DNA of 64,000 nucleotides from Kriegella aquimaris (GTDB lineage Bacteria; Bacteroidota; Bacteroidia; Flavobacteriales; Flavobacteriaceae): NCBI RefSeq assembly GCF_900103215.1, contig NZ_FNGV01000001.1, positions 496,001 to 560,000 of the forward strand, read 5' to 3'. Shown piece by piece: positions 27,551 to 36,359 of this stretch (position 1 is its first letter; each line of letters starts with the position of its first letter). The notes under the pieces were generated by a model. It saw only the letters and a program-made list of their open reading frames with translations, ran no database searches and was not told where the DNA came from. The position numbers and the translations under genes were made by a program.

Positions 27551-28858
27551 TTAGAGTCTTTCGATTTTGGCACCAATAGCTCTTAATCGCGTGTCAATAT
27601 CTTCGTAGCCCCTATCGATTTGTTCAATATTATGAATAATCGAGGTGCCTTTGGCCGATAGCGCTGCAATCAAAAGTGATACGCCCGCTCTAATATCAGG
27701 AGAGGTCATGGTCGTTGCCTTTAAGGTCGATTTAAAATCATGACCGATAACCGTAGCTCTATGGGGATCACAAAGAATGACTTTGGCTCCCATATCCAGC
27801 AATTTATCAACAAAGAACAAACGACTCTCGAACATTTTTTGATGAATCAAAACCTCACCTTTAGCTTGCGTGGCCACTACTAAGATGATACTTAATAAAT
27901 CAGGAGTAAGCCCAGGCCATGGTGCATCGGCGATGGTTAAAATCGATCCATCTATGAAGTTCTGAATGATATAGCCATCACTATGCTCGGGAATAAATAT
28001 GTCATCACCTTTTCGTTCGATGGTAATGCCCAGTTTTCTAAAAATAGTAGGAATTTGACCTAAATCGTCCCAACTTACATTCTTGATGGTCAGTTCACTC
28101 TTGGTCATTGCAGCAAGCCCGATCCAACTTCCGATCTCAATCATATCAGGAAGCATGGTATGTTCGGTACCACCAAGTTCCTTAACTCCTTCAATCTCCA
28201 ATAAGTTAGAACCAACACCTGAAATTTTGGCGCCCATGCGGTTTAACATCTTACATAGTTGTTGCAGATAAGGCTCACAAGCCGCATTATATATCGTTGT
28301 TTTTCCGGTTGCCAATACAGCCGCCATAACAATATTTGCCGTACCGGTTACAGAAGCTTCGTCTAAAAGCATATAAGTACCCTTTAGTTCTTCTGCCTCT
28401 ACACCGTAAAAATGCTCTTCCCTATTGTACCGAAATTTGGCTCCTAGGTTGATGAATCCTTCAAAATGGGTATCCAATCTACGACGGCCTATTTTATCAC
28501 CACCGGGTTTTGGTATATATCCCTTACCGAAACGAGCCAACAAAGGACCTACCAACATTATCGACCCACGAAGGCCTCTTCCGTCTTCTTTAAATTTTGC
28601 AGATTGCAAATAGTCCAAATCGATTTCATCGGCTTGAAAGCTATACGACCCTTTTTTTTCCTTTTGGACCTTCACCCCCAAATCTTGCAATAGCGCAATA
28701 AGCTTATTGACATCGACGATATCGGGAATGTTGTTTATGGTTACTCGTTCAGGGGTTAAAAGAACAGCGCAGAGAATCTGCAATGCTTCATTTTTAGCAC
28801 CCTGGGGAGTTATTTCACCTGATAGACGGTGACCTCCCTCAATTTTAAATGTTCCCAT
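27551..28858 (-). CDS. murA: UDP-N-acetylglucosamine 1-carboxyvinyltransferase
   Basis: The first committed enzyme of peptidoglycan synthesis, transferring enolpyruvate from PEP to UDP-GlcNAc in the cytoplasm. At 435 residues it has full length and the EPSP-synthase fold: GAKNEALQIL with catalytic Lys22, GLRGSIMLVGPLLARFGKG, and SVTGTANIVMAA. In the active-site loop (PGGDKIGRR) residue 121 is Asp where most MurA enzymes have the Cys alkylated by fosfomycin. Cys-to-Asp at this place is known to give an active but fosfomycin-insensitive enzyme. It is followed on the same strand direction by DUF4290 upstream (16 bases apart), a conserved Bacteroidetes pair. Confidence 0.95.
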   Translation of the reverse strand: MGTFKIEGGHRLSGEITPQGAKNEALQILCAVLLTPERVTINNIPDIVDVNKLIALLQDLGVKVQKEKKGSYSFQADEIDLDYLQSAKFKEDGRGLRGSIMLVGPLLARFGKGYIPKPGGDKIGRRRLDTHFEGFINLGAKFRYNREEHFYGVEAEELKGTYMLLDEASVTGTANIVMAAVLATGKTTIYNAACEPYLQQLCKMLNRMGAKISGVGSNLLEIEGVKELGGTEHTMLPDMIEIGSWIGLAAMTKSELTIKNVSWDDLGQIPTIFRKLGITIERKGDDIFIPEHSDGYIIQNFIDGSILTIADAPWPGLTPDLLSIILVVATQAKGEVLIHQKMFESRLFFVDKLLDMGAKVILCDPHRATVIGHDFKSTLKATTMTSPDIRAGVSLLIAALSAKGTSIIHNIEQIDRGYEDIDTRLRAIGAKIERL

Positions 28859-28873
28859 GAAAGATTGAGAATA

Positions 28874-29536
28874 TTAGTAGCGTTTTTTGCCGCGGTTATT
28901 GTTTCTTTGATTTTTCTTGCCAGAGCTCGTGGTGCTACTGCGTGTAGATTTAATTCCTTTGTTTTTTAAGAATTGTCCACTATCCGTCAGGTTTTCACCT
29001 TCTGCAGCCAAATCTATCTGCCCATCGCTCAATTCAAACAAGTGTTTGAAAATGGCTTTATCATCAACGGTATCTTTGTTCCAATTGAGATAACATTTCT
29101 TCATGTGATTGGCAATCGCATATTCAAGTCCGTCGCGCATATCCCCTTTTTCCCATTTTACGGCCACATCGATCATTCGCTTGATGTTGTTTCCATAAAA
29201 TCGATATTTCGGAAAGTTCTGCGGATATTCAAGGGCTTCCGGTCGCTGCTGCAACACTTCTTTGGAAGTTATCGGAAAAGGCGATTCTACATCCAATTTA
29301 AAATCGGACATGATAAATAATTGATCCCAAAGCTTATGCTGAAAGTCGGGGACATCCCTTAAATGGGGCTGCAAATTGCCCATTACACTTATAATGGCTT
29401 GGGCAACCTTATTTCGTTCCGCATCGTCTTTAATGGATACGGCATGGTCGACCATTTTTTGAAAATGTCTTCCATATTCCGGTATAATGAGCTTAGGTCG
29501 CTCGGTGTTGTACTCTAGGTTTTCTACTAAATTCAA
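28874..29536 (-). CDS. DUF4290 family protein
   Basis: A 220-residue, mostly helical cytoplasmic protein matching DUF4290, a family essentially restricted to Bacteroidota. It starts NLEYNTERPKLIIPEYGRHFQKMV and has LRDVPDFQHKLWDQLFIMSDF and YRFYGNNIKRMID. The tail (about 185-220) is basic, Ser/Asn/Arg-rich and disordered, perhaps nucleic-acid binding. It lies 16 bases upstream of murA on the same strand, an arrangement widely conserved in the phylum. That suggests a role in envelope synthesis or cell division, but no biochemical function is known to me. Confidence 0.88.
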   Translation of the reverse strand: MNLVENLEYNTERPKLIIPEYGRHFQKMVDHAVSIKDDAERNKVAQAIISVMGNLQPHLRDVPDFQHKLWDQLFIMSDFKLDVESPFPITSKEVLQQRPEALEYPQNFPKYRFYGNNIKRMIDVAVKWEKGDMRDGLEYAIANHMKKCYLNWNKDTVDDKAIFKHLFELSDGQIDLAAEGENLTDSGQFLKNKGIKSTRSSTTSSGKKNQRNNNRGKKRY

Positions 29537-29620
29537 ATTGAAGTATTTATGCTTAAAATATATCTTGGAAAGTGCTCTATAGAGACCGCAAAATAAGAAA
29601 TTTTTAGGTTAAAAACTATT

Positions 29621-29908
29621 TTATAAGGATATTACCCCTTCTACCAACCCTACTTCCTTATACTTCACAATCACTTCTTCTGCATTTTTTAGGTTAACGG
29701 TTATTGAAAGACTGGTATATTTACCCTTTTTCGATTTTTTCGATTCGATTACGGCTCCAGTATTATTAAAAATGTCGTGGATCTTGTTTATTTTCTCAAC
29801 ATCGGTCAATACGATAAACTTATATAAATAATCTGCGGGCCAGCTCGTGGTCTCTTCCAGTTGTTCTTTCAACCTGATATAAAACTCTTCCGATTTTTCA
29901 GATTCCAT
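29621..29908 (-). CDS. DUF493/YbeD-like protein
   Basis: A 95-residue protein of the DUF493 (YbeD-like) fold, a small ACT-like alpha/beta domain: FYIRLKEQLEETTSWPADYLYKFIV, then KGKYTSLSITVNLKNAEEVI. The longest reading begins at a GTG (29941), but the ATG at 29908 is preferred. The DUF493 match begins right after it, and a perfect -7 element TATCTTTG (minus strand, 29921-29928) lies within the extra stretch. The transcript would be nearly leaderless. YbeD-like proteins bind lipoate-pathway or small ligands in other bacteria; the role here is unknown. The gene diverges from the ATPase gene at 29997. Confidence 0.85.
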   Translation of the reverse strand: MESEKSEEFYIRLKEQLEETTSWPADYLYKFIVLTDVEKINKIHDIFNNTGAVIESKKSKKGKYTSLSITVNLKNAEEVIVKYKEVGLVEGVISL

Positions 29909-29996
29909 GTAATTTTTTTTCAAAGATAAAGCTAAAACCACAATTTTTAAACCTAACCGCTATTGATTACTTTTGCACTTATTATATACTTAACTA

Positions 29997-30560
29997 TTGA
30001 ATCACAAAAAAATTGTAATAACAGGTGGCCCTAGTACTGGAAAAACTTCGGTCATTCAACAACTTGAACAGCAAGGTTTTCATTGTATGGAGGAAGTCGT
30101 TCGCAAAATGACGGCCGACAAGCTTTTTGAAGAAGACTCTGAAGCATTCGCCACAAACCCTATTATCTCGGTTTCCGACCCTTTACAGTTCAATCTAAAC
30201 CTTCTAGAACAACGTATCGCCCAATACAGGTCTGCAGCAGAATCTAAAGAAAAAATAGTTTTTTTTGATAGGGGTGTTCCTGATATTATGGGGTATATGC
30301 AATGTTTCGGACAACCTTATGGTGAATTATTTGAACGGGCCGGCAAAGAAATTAGGTACGATCTTGTATTTCTTATGCCTCCTTGGCAAGAAATTCATAC
30401 CGTGGATACCGAACGGTTCGAAAATTTTGAAGAATCAATTCAAATCGATGCCTGTCTTGCCAAAGTTTATAGAAATTTTGGTTATGACCCTGTAAGCGTG
30501 CCTAAAATCGGTGTAGCCGACAGAGTGGACTTTATTTTAGATTGGATAAACAAAATATAA
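29997..30560 (+). CDS. NadR-like P-loop ATPase/kinase (TTG start)
   Basis: A 187-residue AAA/NadR-type nucleotide-binding protein with Walker A GGPSTGKTS at residues 9-17 and a second conserved Asp in VFFDRGVPDIMGYM (Walker B-like, about 88-101). The family acts as small kinases or ATPases on unknown substrates. The start must be the TTG at 29997. An in-frame TAA lies at 29991, and the P-loop begins nine residues after the TTG, leaving no room for a later start. Its stop overlaps the recQ ATG (TAATG at 30558-30562), so it is translationally coupled to recQ. It diverges from the DUF493 gene. Confidence 0.85.
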   Translation: MNHKKIVITGGPSTGKTSVIQQLEQQGFHCMEEVVRKMTADKLFEEDSEAFATNPIISVSDPLQFNLNLLEQRIAQYRSAAESKEKIVFFDRGVPDIMGYMQCFGQPYGELFERAGKEIRYDLVFLMPPWQEIHTVDTERFENFEESIQIDACLAKVYRNFGYDPVSVPKIGVADRVDFILDWINKI

Positions 30561-32464
30561 TGTTAGAAAGCCCAAAGGAAATTCTAAGAAAATACTGGGG
30601 CTATTCGGAATTCAAAGGGTCACAACAAAAAATAATCGAGGCCGTATTGAACCGGCAAGATGTACTTGCGCTTTTGCCTACAGGTGGAGGGAAATCACTT
30701 TGTTTCCAAATTCCTGCTATGGCAAAAGAAGGCATATGTATAGTGATATCGCCTTTAATTGCCTTGATACAAAATCAAGTAGACAGTTTACGTCAACGAA
30801 ATATAAAAGCTATTGCTCTAACGGGCGGTATACCTTTTAACGAACTCAATAATTTGCTTGATAATTGCGTGTATGGCAATTATAAGTTTCTGTATTTATC
30901 TCCTGAGCGGCTACACCAAGAAATCGTACAAGAACGAATTCAGCAAATGAATGTCAATCTCATTGCAATAGACGAAGCACATTGCATCTCGCAATGGGGA
31001 CACGATTTTCGACCCGCTTACTTAGAATGTTCAAAATTACGGGAACTCGCGCCTGATGCACCCATCATAGCGTTAACCGCCACGGCCACGGAACAGGTAG
31101 CCAAAGATATCGTGTCTAACCTACAATTTAACAACCCGCTTGTTTTTAAGGATTCATTCTCAAGACCCAATATCGCCTTTGCTGTCATATGGAGCGAAGA
31201 CAAACACTATCGTTTAAAAATACTCTGTTCAAAGGCTCGTAGCAGTGTTATATTATATGTAAGAACAAGACGCTTAACCCAAGAGTTGGCAAATTATTTG
31301 AACCAAAACCATTGTTCCGCCGATTATTTTCATGGGGGAATCGATAAAAAGGACAAGGAGAAAAAGTTAAACGCCTGGCTTCATAACAAGGTACAAATTA
31401 TGGTGGCCACCAATGCCTTCGGAATGGGCATTGATAAAGCAGACGTGTCATTGGTCATTCATTATCAGGTTCCCGATTGTATTGAAAACTATTTTCAGGA
31501 AGCAGGTAGGGCCGGTCGAAATGGCGAGCCTGCTATGGCTGTACTTTTGACCAATAAAGCCGATGAATCTCAGGTGCGAAACCAATATTTAAGTGTTTTA
31601 CCCGATGTGCCTTATCTCAAAGAGATTTATAAGCGACTAAACAACTATTTTCAAATATCTTACGGCGAAGGGTATGACGAAATGTATCAATTGAACTTTA
31701 ACAATTTCTGCGAAACCTATTCCTTAAAAATATTGATGACCTACAATGCCTTGCGCATACTTGATCAAAATTCGGTCATTTCATTGTCCGAATCCTTTTC
31801 GAAAAGAACCACCGTACGTTTTGTAACAACCAAAGATCAGTTATTCAGTTATTTGGAAAAGCACAAAGCCATTGCCCCCGCCATACAGACTATACTAAGA
31901 ACGTATGGGGGCATTTTTGATTATGACACCAAAATAAATACTTCCCTACTCTCGAAAAAGGCCGCGATGCCAGAAGAAAAGGTTCAAATTGTCTTGAAAC
32001 AATTGCAAGACGACAATATCATTGAATATGTAGCCCAGCAAAATGATTTAAGCATTACTTTCTTAGTGCCGAGGGAAGACGACCGAACCATCAATGTATT
32101 TGCCCATAAAATAAAACAGCAACAACAGCTAAAGGCAGATAAGGTTGAAGATATGTTAGCCTATACCAAGAATGATAACATTTGCAGAAGCAAACAACTA
32201 CTTACTTATTTTGGAGAGAACAAGGAAACGGATTGTGGTATTTGTGACGTATGCGTAAATCGGTTAAAACAGGAAAATGTCACTTCAAAATCGATTTCAG
32301 ACGATATCTTAGCCTTATTGGAGGCTAAGAACCAAACCTCCCGTGAATTGATTGCTGTATTAAACCACCCAGAACACGCTGTTCTTGATGTAATCAAGCA
32401 GCTTCTGGCGAATGGCATAATCAAAATTAATACAAGAAACGAGTACGAACGCTATCGCGCTTGA
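30560..32464 (+). CDS. recQ: RecQ-family ATP-dependent DNA helicase
   Basis: A 634-residue helicase of superfamily 2. Walker A is LLPTGGGKSLCFQIPAM, the DExH box is AIDEAHCISQWG with the RecQ aromatic loop DFRPAYL, and motif VI is FQEAGRAGRNGEPAM. A RecQ C-terminal zinc-binding region follows (CRSKQLLTYFGENKETDCGICDVC) with four cysteines. No HRDC domain is visible after it. It unwinds DNA for recombination and fork repair. The ATG at 30560 is preferred over an upstream in-frame TTG (30542), because the ATG overlaps the stop of the preceding ATPase gene. Confidence 0.93.
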   Translation: MLESPKEILRKYWGYSEFKGSQQKIIEAVLNRQDVLALLPTGGGKSLCFQIPAMAKEGICIVISPLIALIQNQVDSLRQRNIKAIALTGGIPFNELNNLLDNCVYGNYKFLYLSPERLHQEIVQERIQQMNVNLIAIDEAHCISQWGHDFRPAYLECSKLRELAPDAPIIALTATATEQVAKDIVSNLQFNNPLVFKDSFSRPNIAFAVIWSEDKHYRLKILCSKARSSVILYVRTRRLTQELANYLNQNHCSADYFHGGIDKKDKEKKLNAWLHNKVQIMVATNAFGMGIDKADVSLVIHYQVPDCIENYFQEAGRAGRNGEPAMAVLLTNKADESQVRNQYLSVLPDVPYLKEIYKRLNNYFQISYGEGYDEMYQLNFNNFCETYSLKILMTYNALRILDQNSVISLSESFSKRTTVRFVTTKDQLFSYLEKHKAIAPAIQTILRTYGGIFDYDTKINTSLLSKKAAMPEEKVQIVLKQLQDDNIIEYVAQQNDLSITFLVPREDDRTINVFAHKIKQQQQLKADKVEDMLAYTKNDNICRSKQLLTYFGENKETDCGICDVCVNRLKQENVTSKSISDDILALLEAKNQTSRELIAVLNHPEHAVLDVIKQLLANGIIKINTRNEYERYRA

Positions 32465-32557
32465 TACCAATTTTAAAAAAACCACGCCCCTCTCAAAATG
32501 GTGTTTGATCAATGAGGCCAACGAATAAAAAGACAACTAGTTAAAAAATATAAGTAC

Positions 32558-33505
32558 ATGGAAAAATTACGAATCATATTTATGGGTACTCCCGATTTTG
32601 CAGTAGCGACCTTGAAAGCCTTAGTCTCTCAAGGATACAATGTTGTGGGCGTGGTCACTGCGCCCGACCGCCCTGCCGGTAGGGGAAGGAAACTACAGGA
32701 ATCTGCTGTAAAAAAATATGCCGTCGAGCAGCATCTTCAAATTTTGCAGCCCACTAACCTCAAAGATACTGGGTTCTTGGAAGAACTTAAATCACTGGAG
32801 GCCAATCTACATATTGTTGTTGCTTTTCGTATGCTACCCAAACTAGTGTGGTCCATGCCGAAACATGGTACTTTTAACCTACATGCCTCGCTTTTACCCA
32901 ACTATCGGGGTGCGGCCCCGATCAATTGGGCGTTGATTAATGGAGAGACCGAGACAGGGGTTTCCACGTTCTTTATAGATGACAAGATCGATACTGGGGA
33001 GATTATTTTACAGGAAAAAACTGACATCGCCGAAAACGACACTGCGGGTACCCTTCATGACAAATTGATGCTTTTAGGAGCCGACTTAGTTTTAAAAACC
33101 GTCGCACAAATCGAGAATGGAAGTGTGCACAAAAAGAAACAAAATCAAACCACCGAATTAAAAACAGCCCATAAGATTCATAAGGAAACGTGTCAAATCG
33201 ACTGGAAAAAATCTCTTGACGAAATATTCAATCACATTCGCGGGCTCAGTCCGTACCCCGCTGCATGGACAACACTGGTGAACGGAGACGAAAATGTGTT
33301 CCTTAAAATATATGGCGCCACAAAAATTATGGAAAACCATACCTTAAGTATAGGGTCGATTATTTCTGATAAGAAAGAGCTGAAAATTGCTATAAAAAAT
33401 GGCTTTATTATGCCCACTGAAATTCAATTACCGGGAAAAAGAAAAATGAAGACCAGCGAGGTATTAAATGGACTTAATTTATCAGAATCTGCCCATGTTG
33501 TCTAA
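32558..33505 (+). CDS. fmt: Methionyl-tRNA formyltransferase
   Basis: A 315-residue enzyme that formylates initiator Met-tRNA using 10-formyltetrahydrofolate. The N-terminal formyltransferase domain has IIFMGTPDFAVATLKAL, the SLLPNYRGAAPINWALINGE catalytic region with the Asn-His-Asp set, and FIDDKIDTGEI. A C-terminal OB-like domain follows (residues of about 205-315). Length is normal. It lies 93 bases after recQ; the order RecQ-Fmt-HU is a recurrent arrangement in Flavobacteriaceae. Confidence 0.95.
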   Translation: MEKLRIIFMGTPDFAVATLKALVSQGYNVVGVVTAPDRPAGRGRKLQESAVKKYAVEQHLQILQPTNLKDTGFLEELKSLEANLHIVVAFRMLPKLVWSMPKHGTFNLHASLLPNYRGAAPINWALINGETETGVSTFFIDDKIDTGEIILQEKTDIAENDTAGTLHDKLMLLGADLVLKTVAQIENGSVHKKKQNQTTELKTAHKIHKETCQIDWKKSLDEIFNHIRGLSPYPAAWTTLVNGDENVFLKIYGATKIMENHTLSIGSIISDKKELKIAIKNGFIMPTEIQLPGKRKMKTSEVLNGLNLSESAHVV

Positions 33506-33606
33506 ACCCCCACTATCATTGGGCTGCGAGAAACGTAAAAAAAACCCTACTTTATTAACAAACACCTGAAGTTATCAACAAAAACCGCAATTTCCCCCTA
33601 TTTTAC

Positions 33607-33636
33607 TTGCGTTGCAGGGAAATCCATATAAATTTG
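33607..33636 (+). promoter_or_regulatory. Consensus promoter of the HU gene
   Basis: TTG at 33607-33609, a 19-base spacer and TAAATTTG at 33629-33636 match the Bacteroidota TTG-N19-TAnnTTTG consensus exactly. The ATG lies 42 bases after the -7 box. An A/T-rich leader without a Shine-Dalgarno sequence follows, as expected for a strongly expressed gene in this phylum. Confidence 0.75.
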
Positions 33637-33678
33637 TTTAAGGTTTAATATTTTAACAACAATTAATTTATTTACATT

Positions 33679-33951
33679 ATGAACAAAACAGAATTAATCG
33701 ACGCAATGGCGGCAGATGCTGGCATTACTAAAGCAGCAGCAAAAAAATCTTTGGAATCTTTCTTGGGGAATGTTGAAAAATCCCTTAAAAAAGGAAACCG
33801 TGTATCTTTGGTAGGTTTTGGATCTTGGGCCGTATCAAAAAGAAACGCAAGAGAAGGTAGAAACCCTTCAACTGGAAAAACTATTCAAATTGCCGCTAAA
33901 AACGTAGTAAAGTTTAAAGCAGGTTCTGAGTTAGCTAGTTCAGTAAACTAG
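33679..33951 (+). CDS. HU-family DNA-binding protein
   Basis: A 90-residue nucleoid protein: helical N-terminus (MNKTELIDAMAADAGITKAAAKKSLESF), the VSLVGFGSWAV saddle, the beta-arm with GRNPSTGKTIQI including the Pro that kinks DNA, and a FKAGSELASSV tail. It acts as a dimer bending DNA in the nucleoid. It has a consensus promoter at 33607-33636 and a perfect terminator right after the stop, so it is a monocistronic, strongly expressed gene. Confidence 0.95.
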   Translation: MNKTELIDAMAADAGITKAAAKKSLESFLGNVEKSLKKGNRVSLVGFGSWAVSKRNAREGRNPSTGKTIQIAAKNVVKFKAGSELASSVN

Positions 33952-33970
33952 TCTTAAGTATTGAATACTG

Positions 33971-34003
33971 AAAAAGCGTCTCTTAACAGAGACGCTTTTT
34001 TTT
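33971..34003 (+). terminator. Intrinsic terminator of the HU gene
   Basis: AAAAAGCGTCTCT, a TAAC loop and AGAGACGCTTTTT with further T residues form a 13-base-pair perfect stem, 19 bases after the HU stop. Confidence 0.9.
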
Positions 34004-34064
34004 ACTCCCTCTTTTTGCTTTTAATAAGAATTGTCTTATTTTAGAGACAACAAGTCCATTTATT

Positions 34065-34625
34065 ATGGTGATTTTGAAACCAGAGAAAGGTAAACTTCTA
34101 ATTGCGGAACCAACCCTTACCGGTGATGTTTCTTTTAACCGGTCAGTCGTACTTTTAGCAGAACACAACGAAGAAGGTTCTGTAGGGTTTATACTTAATA
34201 AACCTTTGGAATATAACATTAGCGACCTTATCACAGAGATAGAAATCCCTTTTCAAGTGTACAATGGAGGCCCGGTCGAGCAAGACAATCTTTATTTCAT
34301 TCACAAAGTTCCTGATTTGATTGCCAATAGCATCGAAATATCGGATGGAATTTATTGGGGTGGAGATTTTGACGATACCGTTAGCCTGATCAACCAAAAA
34401 GTAATTTCAGAAGATGATATTCGTTTCTTTTTAGGTTATTCTGGCTGGTCTTCACTTCAATTAGACCAAGAATTGACTTCAAAATCATGGGTCGTAGTCA
34501 TAAACGATTACCAAAGCGCCATCATTCAAAAGTCTTCCAATGCCTTTTGGAAAGAAAAAATGGTGGAATTGGGCGGAAACTATCTTTTGTGGTCGAATGC
34601 CCCTGAAAACCCAAGTTTAAACTAA
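34065..34625 (+). CDS. YqgE/AlgH family protein
   Basis: A 186-residue protein of the YqgE/AlgH (UPF0301) family: LKPEKGKLLIAEPTLTGDVSFNRSVVLLAEHNEEGSVGFILN-type start (read in parts), then YNGGPVEQDNLYFIH and RFFLGYSGWSSLQLDQEL. The fold is a conserved alpha/beta core thought to bind a partner protein; the biochemical role is unsettled. Neighbours HU, aminotransferase and the START-like gene keep the conserved Flavobacteriaceae order. Confidence 0.92.
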   Translation: MVILKPEKGKLLIAEPTLTGDVSFNRSVVLLAEHNEEGSVGFILNKPLEYNISDLITEIEIPFQVYNGGPVEQDNLYFIHKVPDLIANSIEISDGIYWGGDFDDTVSLINQKVISEDDIRFFLGYSGWSSLQLDQELTSKSWVVVINDYQSAIIQKSSNAFWKEKMVELGGNYLLWSNAPENPSLN

Positions 34626-34666
34626 GAGCCCTTTTTAAAATTAATTTAGCGATAGCGCCCTTGGTT

Positions 34667-35521
34667 TTAAGTCAATCTCGCCAAAGCATTTAGTTTACCC
34701 AACAGTTGTGTCGCTACGGCTCTCTCGAACTCTTTTTTTCGATATTTGGTTATTGGACGAATACCGACTACCGAATTGGTGATAAAAAGTTCGTCGGCTT
34801 TTTGTAGTTCAAAAGGTGAAATGGATGTTTCTTCTAAAGTATAGTCTTCCGTTTTGGTCACGATTTCCATAACCTTTTTTCGAATTATCCCGTTCAAACA
34901 ACCATCTTTTAAGGGAGGCGTTTTAATCACTCCGTTCTTGACCAAGAAAATATTACCGTTTAGAGCTTCTGCCACCTGTTTGTCTTGATTTAACAATAGG
35001 CAATTTTCATATCCGTTCTCTTTGGCAAAGATACTGCCCACTACGTTCAATATTTTATTATTGGTCTTTAGCGTAGAAAGCATATCGGAATTAAGATAAA
35101 AATCTTTGAACAATTCAACCTCGTACCGACCATCGCTTATTTGGTAAAATGCCGCGTCTAACGCTACAGTTTCTATGATATACGATATTTCATTGGTCAG
35201 TGGGGTGTACAAGCCGCCATTGTTTCTAAACACGCTTAAACGTACTCTTGCCGGTTTGTCGATCAATGCATTTTGACGTAGTGTTCTCAGTAACTCTTCC
35301 TCTAAAAATTCCATTGTAAAACTCATTGGAATCTCCATACGTAAAATACGCATCGAAGCCATAAGGCGAAGGTAATGATCTTCCCAAAAAATTATCTTGC
35401 CATGAATGACACGCAGTGTCTCAAAAAGACCATCACCATAGCGTAAACCCCGATTTTCATGATTTAGGTACAATGACTCTCTCGCGTGCAAGTCTCCGTT
35501 AAAATTAATCTCTCCGCTCAT
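34667..35521 (-). CDS. Class IV aminotransferase (aminodeoxychorismate lyase / BCAA aminotransferase-like)
   Basis: A 284-residue PLP enzyme of fold type IV. The pyridoxal Lys lies in LKTNNKILNVVGSIFAKENG, and the region EALNGNIFLVKNGVIKTPPL...GCLNGIIR fits the phosphate-binding part. The N-terminal GLRYGDGLFETLRV pattern is typical of PabC-like lyases and related transaminases. It could release p-aminobenzoate for folate or act on branched-chain amino acids; the sequence does not decide. It is convergent with the YqgE gene and ends 41 bases from it. Confidence 0.88.
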   Translation of the reverse strand: MSGEINFNGDLHARESLYLNHENRGLRYGDGLFETLRVIHGKIIFWEDHYLRLMASMRILRMEIPMSFTMEFLEEELLRTLRQNALIDKPARVRLSVFRNNGGLYTPLTNEISYIIETVALDAAFYQISDGRYEVELFKDFYLNSDMLSTLKTNNKILNVVGSIFAKENGYENCLLLNQDKQVAEALNGNIFLVKNGVIKTPPLKDGCLNGIIRKKVMEIVTKTEDYTLEETSISPFELQKADELFITNSVVGIRPITKYRKKEFERAVATQLLGKLNALARLT

Positions 35522-35663
35522 CTTCGGTGTTGTGTTTTTAAAATCAATCTTCCTGCAATTATTATTTCTTGTTTAATTTATAGGCTAGAAAATACTAGCT
35601 AAAAAAGGAGCGCAAACCTAGTAGGGTATGCCTGTGTTAATAAAAGAGGATAAAAGTCGGGAA

Positions 35664-35690
35664 TGAAAAAGCCTTGATAAATCAAGGCCT
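35664..35690 (-). terminator. Intrinsic terminator of the START-like gene
   Basis: Read on the minus strand: GCCTTGAT, TT, ATCAAGGC followed by TTTTTC. The 8-base-pair stem lies 27 bases after the stop of the minus-strand START-like gene. Confidence 0.7.
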
Positions 35691-35714
35691 TATATTATCA
35701 TTTCAGAAAAGTTA

Positions 35715-36098
35715 CTATTTAGAACCTAATACTTGTTTTAGGTCTGATACTTGATTCTCCCAAAGCATTTTGGCTTCATCTACTTCATCTTCATCGGCAA
35801 AGTCGGTTATGAACAAAGAGACATCTTTTGTAATTTCATCAACAATAATTTTCATTTCGAAAAAACTATTATCATCGTTCTCTGCCCACGCAAATTTCAC
35901 AAATTCATCGCTTTTTCTTTTTAATAGTTTGGCCTCTTCTTCCGATCCATCCCAAATGAAAGTGAATATTTCACCTCTTGAGTTGACGTTGTCGGCAAAC
36001 CACTCTGACAGACCTGACGGCGTAGACAAATACTGATACAACATCTGTGGTGAAGACTGTACTACGAACTCAAGTTCAAATTTAATTTTATCATTCAT
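35715..36098 (-). CDS. START-like domain protein (SRPBCC fold)
   Basis: A 127-residue cytoplasmic protein: KFELEFVVQSSPQMLYQYLSTPSGLSEWFADNV, then FTFIWDGSEEEAKLLKRK and a C-terminal helix after MLWENQVSDLKQVLG. This matches the START-like family, very conserved in Bacteroidota and usually next to a class IV aminotransferase as here. The ligand is unknown. The pocket shape is that of helix-grip SRPBCC proteins, although charged residues are frequent. It has its own terminator. Confidence 0.88.
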   Translation of the reverse strand: MNDKIKFELEFVVQSSPQMLYQYLSTPSGLSEWFADNVNSRGEIFTFIWDGSEEEAKLLKRKSDEFVKFAWAENDDNSFFEMKIIVDEITKDVSLFITDFADEDEVDEAKMLWENQVSDLKQVLGSK

Positions 36099-36184
36099 TC
36101 AAAAAGGTATTTACAATGGGCAATATATATATTTAAATATGATAAAAAAATATTTACATAAGAATATTTTTTAATCTACTTATG

Positions 36185-36215
36185 TTGATGTACCCGAAAT
36201 TAAATTTTATATTTG
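36185..36215 (+). promoter_or_regulatory. Consensus promoter 155 bases before the tRNA
   Basis: TTG at 36185-36187, a 20-base spacer and TATATTTG at 36208-36215 fit the Bacteroidota consensus well. The predicted transcription start near 36222 is about 148 bases before tRNA-Met, with no coding frame between. Confidence 0.65.
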
Positions 36216-36221
36216 CAGCCG

Positions 36222-36330
36222 TTTAAACAGAAGGCCAAGTCATTTAATTTGATTTTTGCCGCCAAGCCGGCCAAGTTAAATGGTGCTATTTTAGAGCTAG
36301 GCAAGTTGAAAACGATAAAGTGAATGCGTG
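36222..36330 (+). ncRNA. Putative short leader or small RNA between two promoters
   Basis: This non-coding stretch lies between a consensus promoter (-7 at 36208-36215) and a second promoter-like element (36331-36359) that would serve the tRNA. It has arms that could pair: CATTTAA near 36241 with TTAAATG near 36276, preceded by two copies of GGCCAAGT. It could be a tRNA precursor leader or an independent small RNA. I do not recognise any known RNA family. No T-rich terminator precedes the tRNA. Confidence 0.25.
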
Positions 36331-36359
36331 TTGTTCACTGCATTGTAGTTATATATTGA
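36331..36359 (+). promoter_or_regulatory. Proximal promoter candidate of tRNA-Met
   Basis: TTG at 36331-36333 and TATATTGA at 36352-36359 (one mismatch to TAnnTTTG) are 18 bases apart. The expected start near 36366 is just before the tRNA. Confidence 0.4.
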
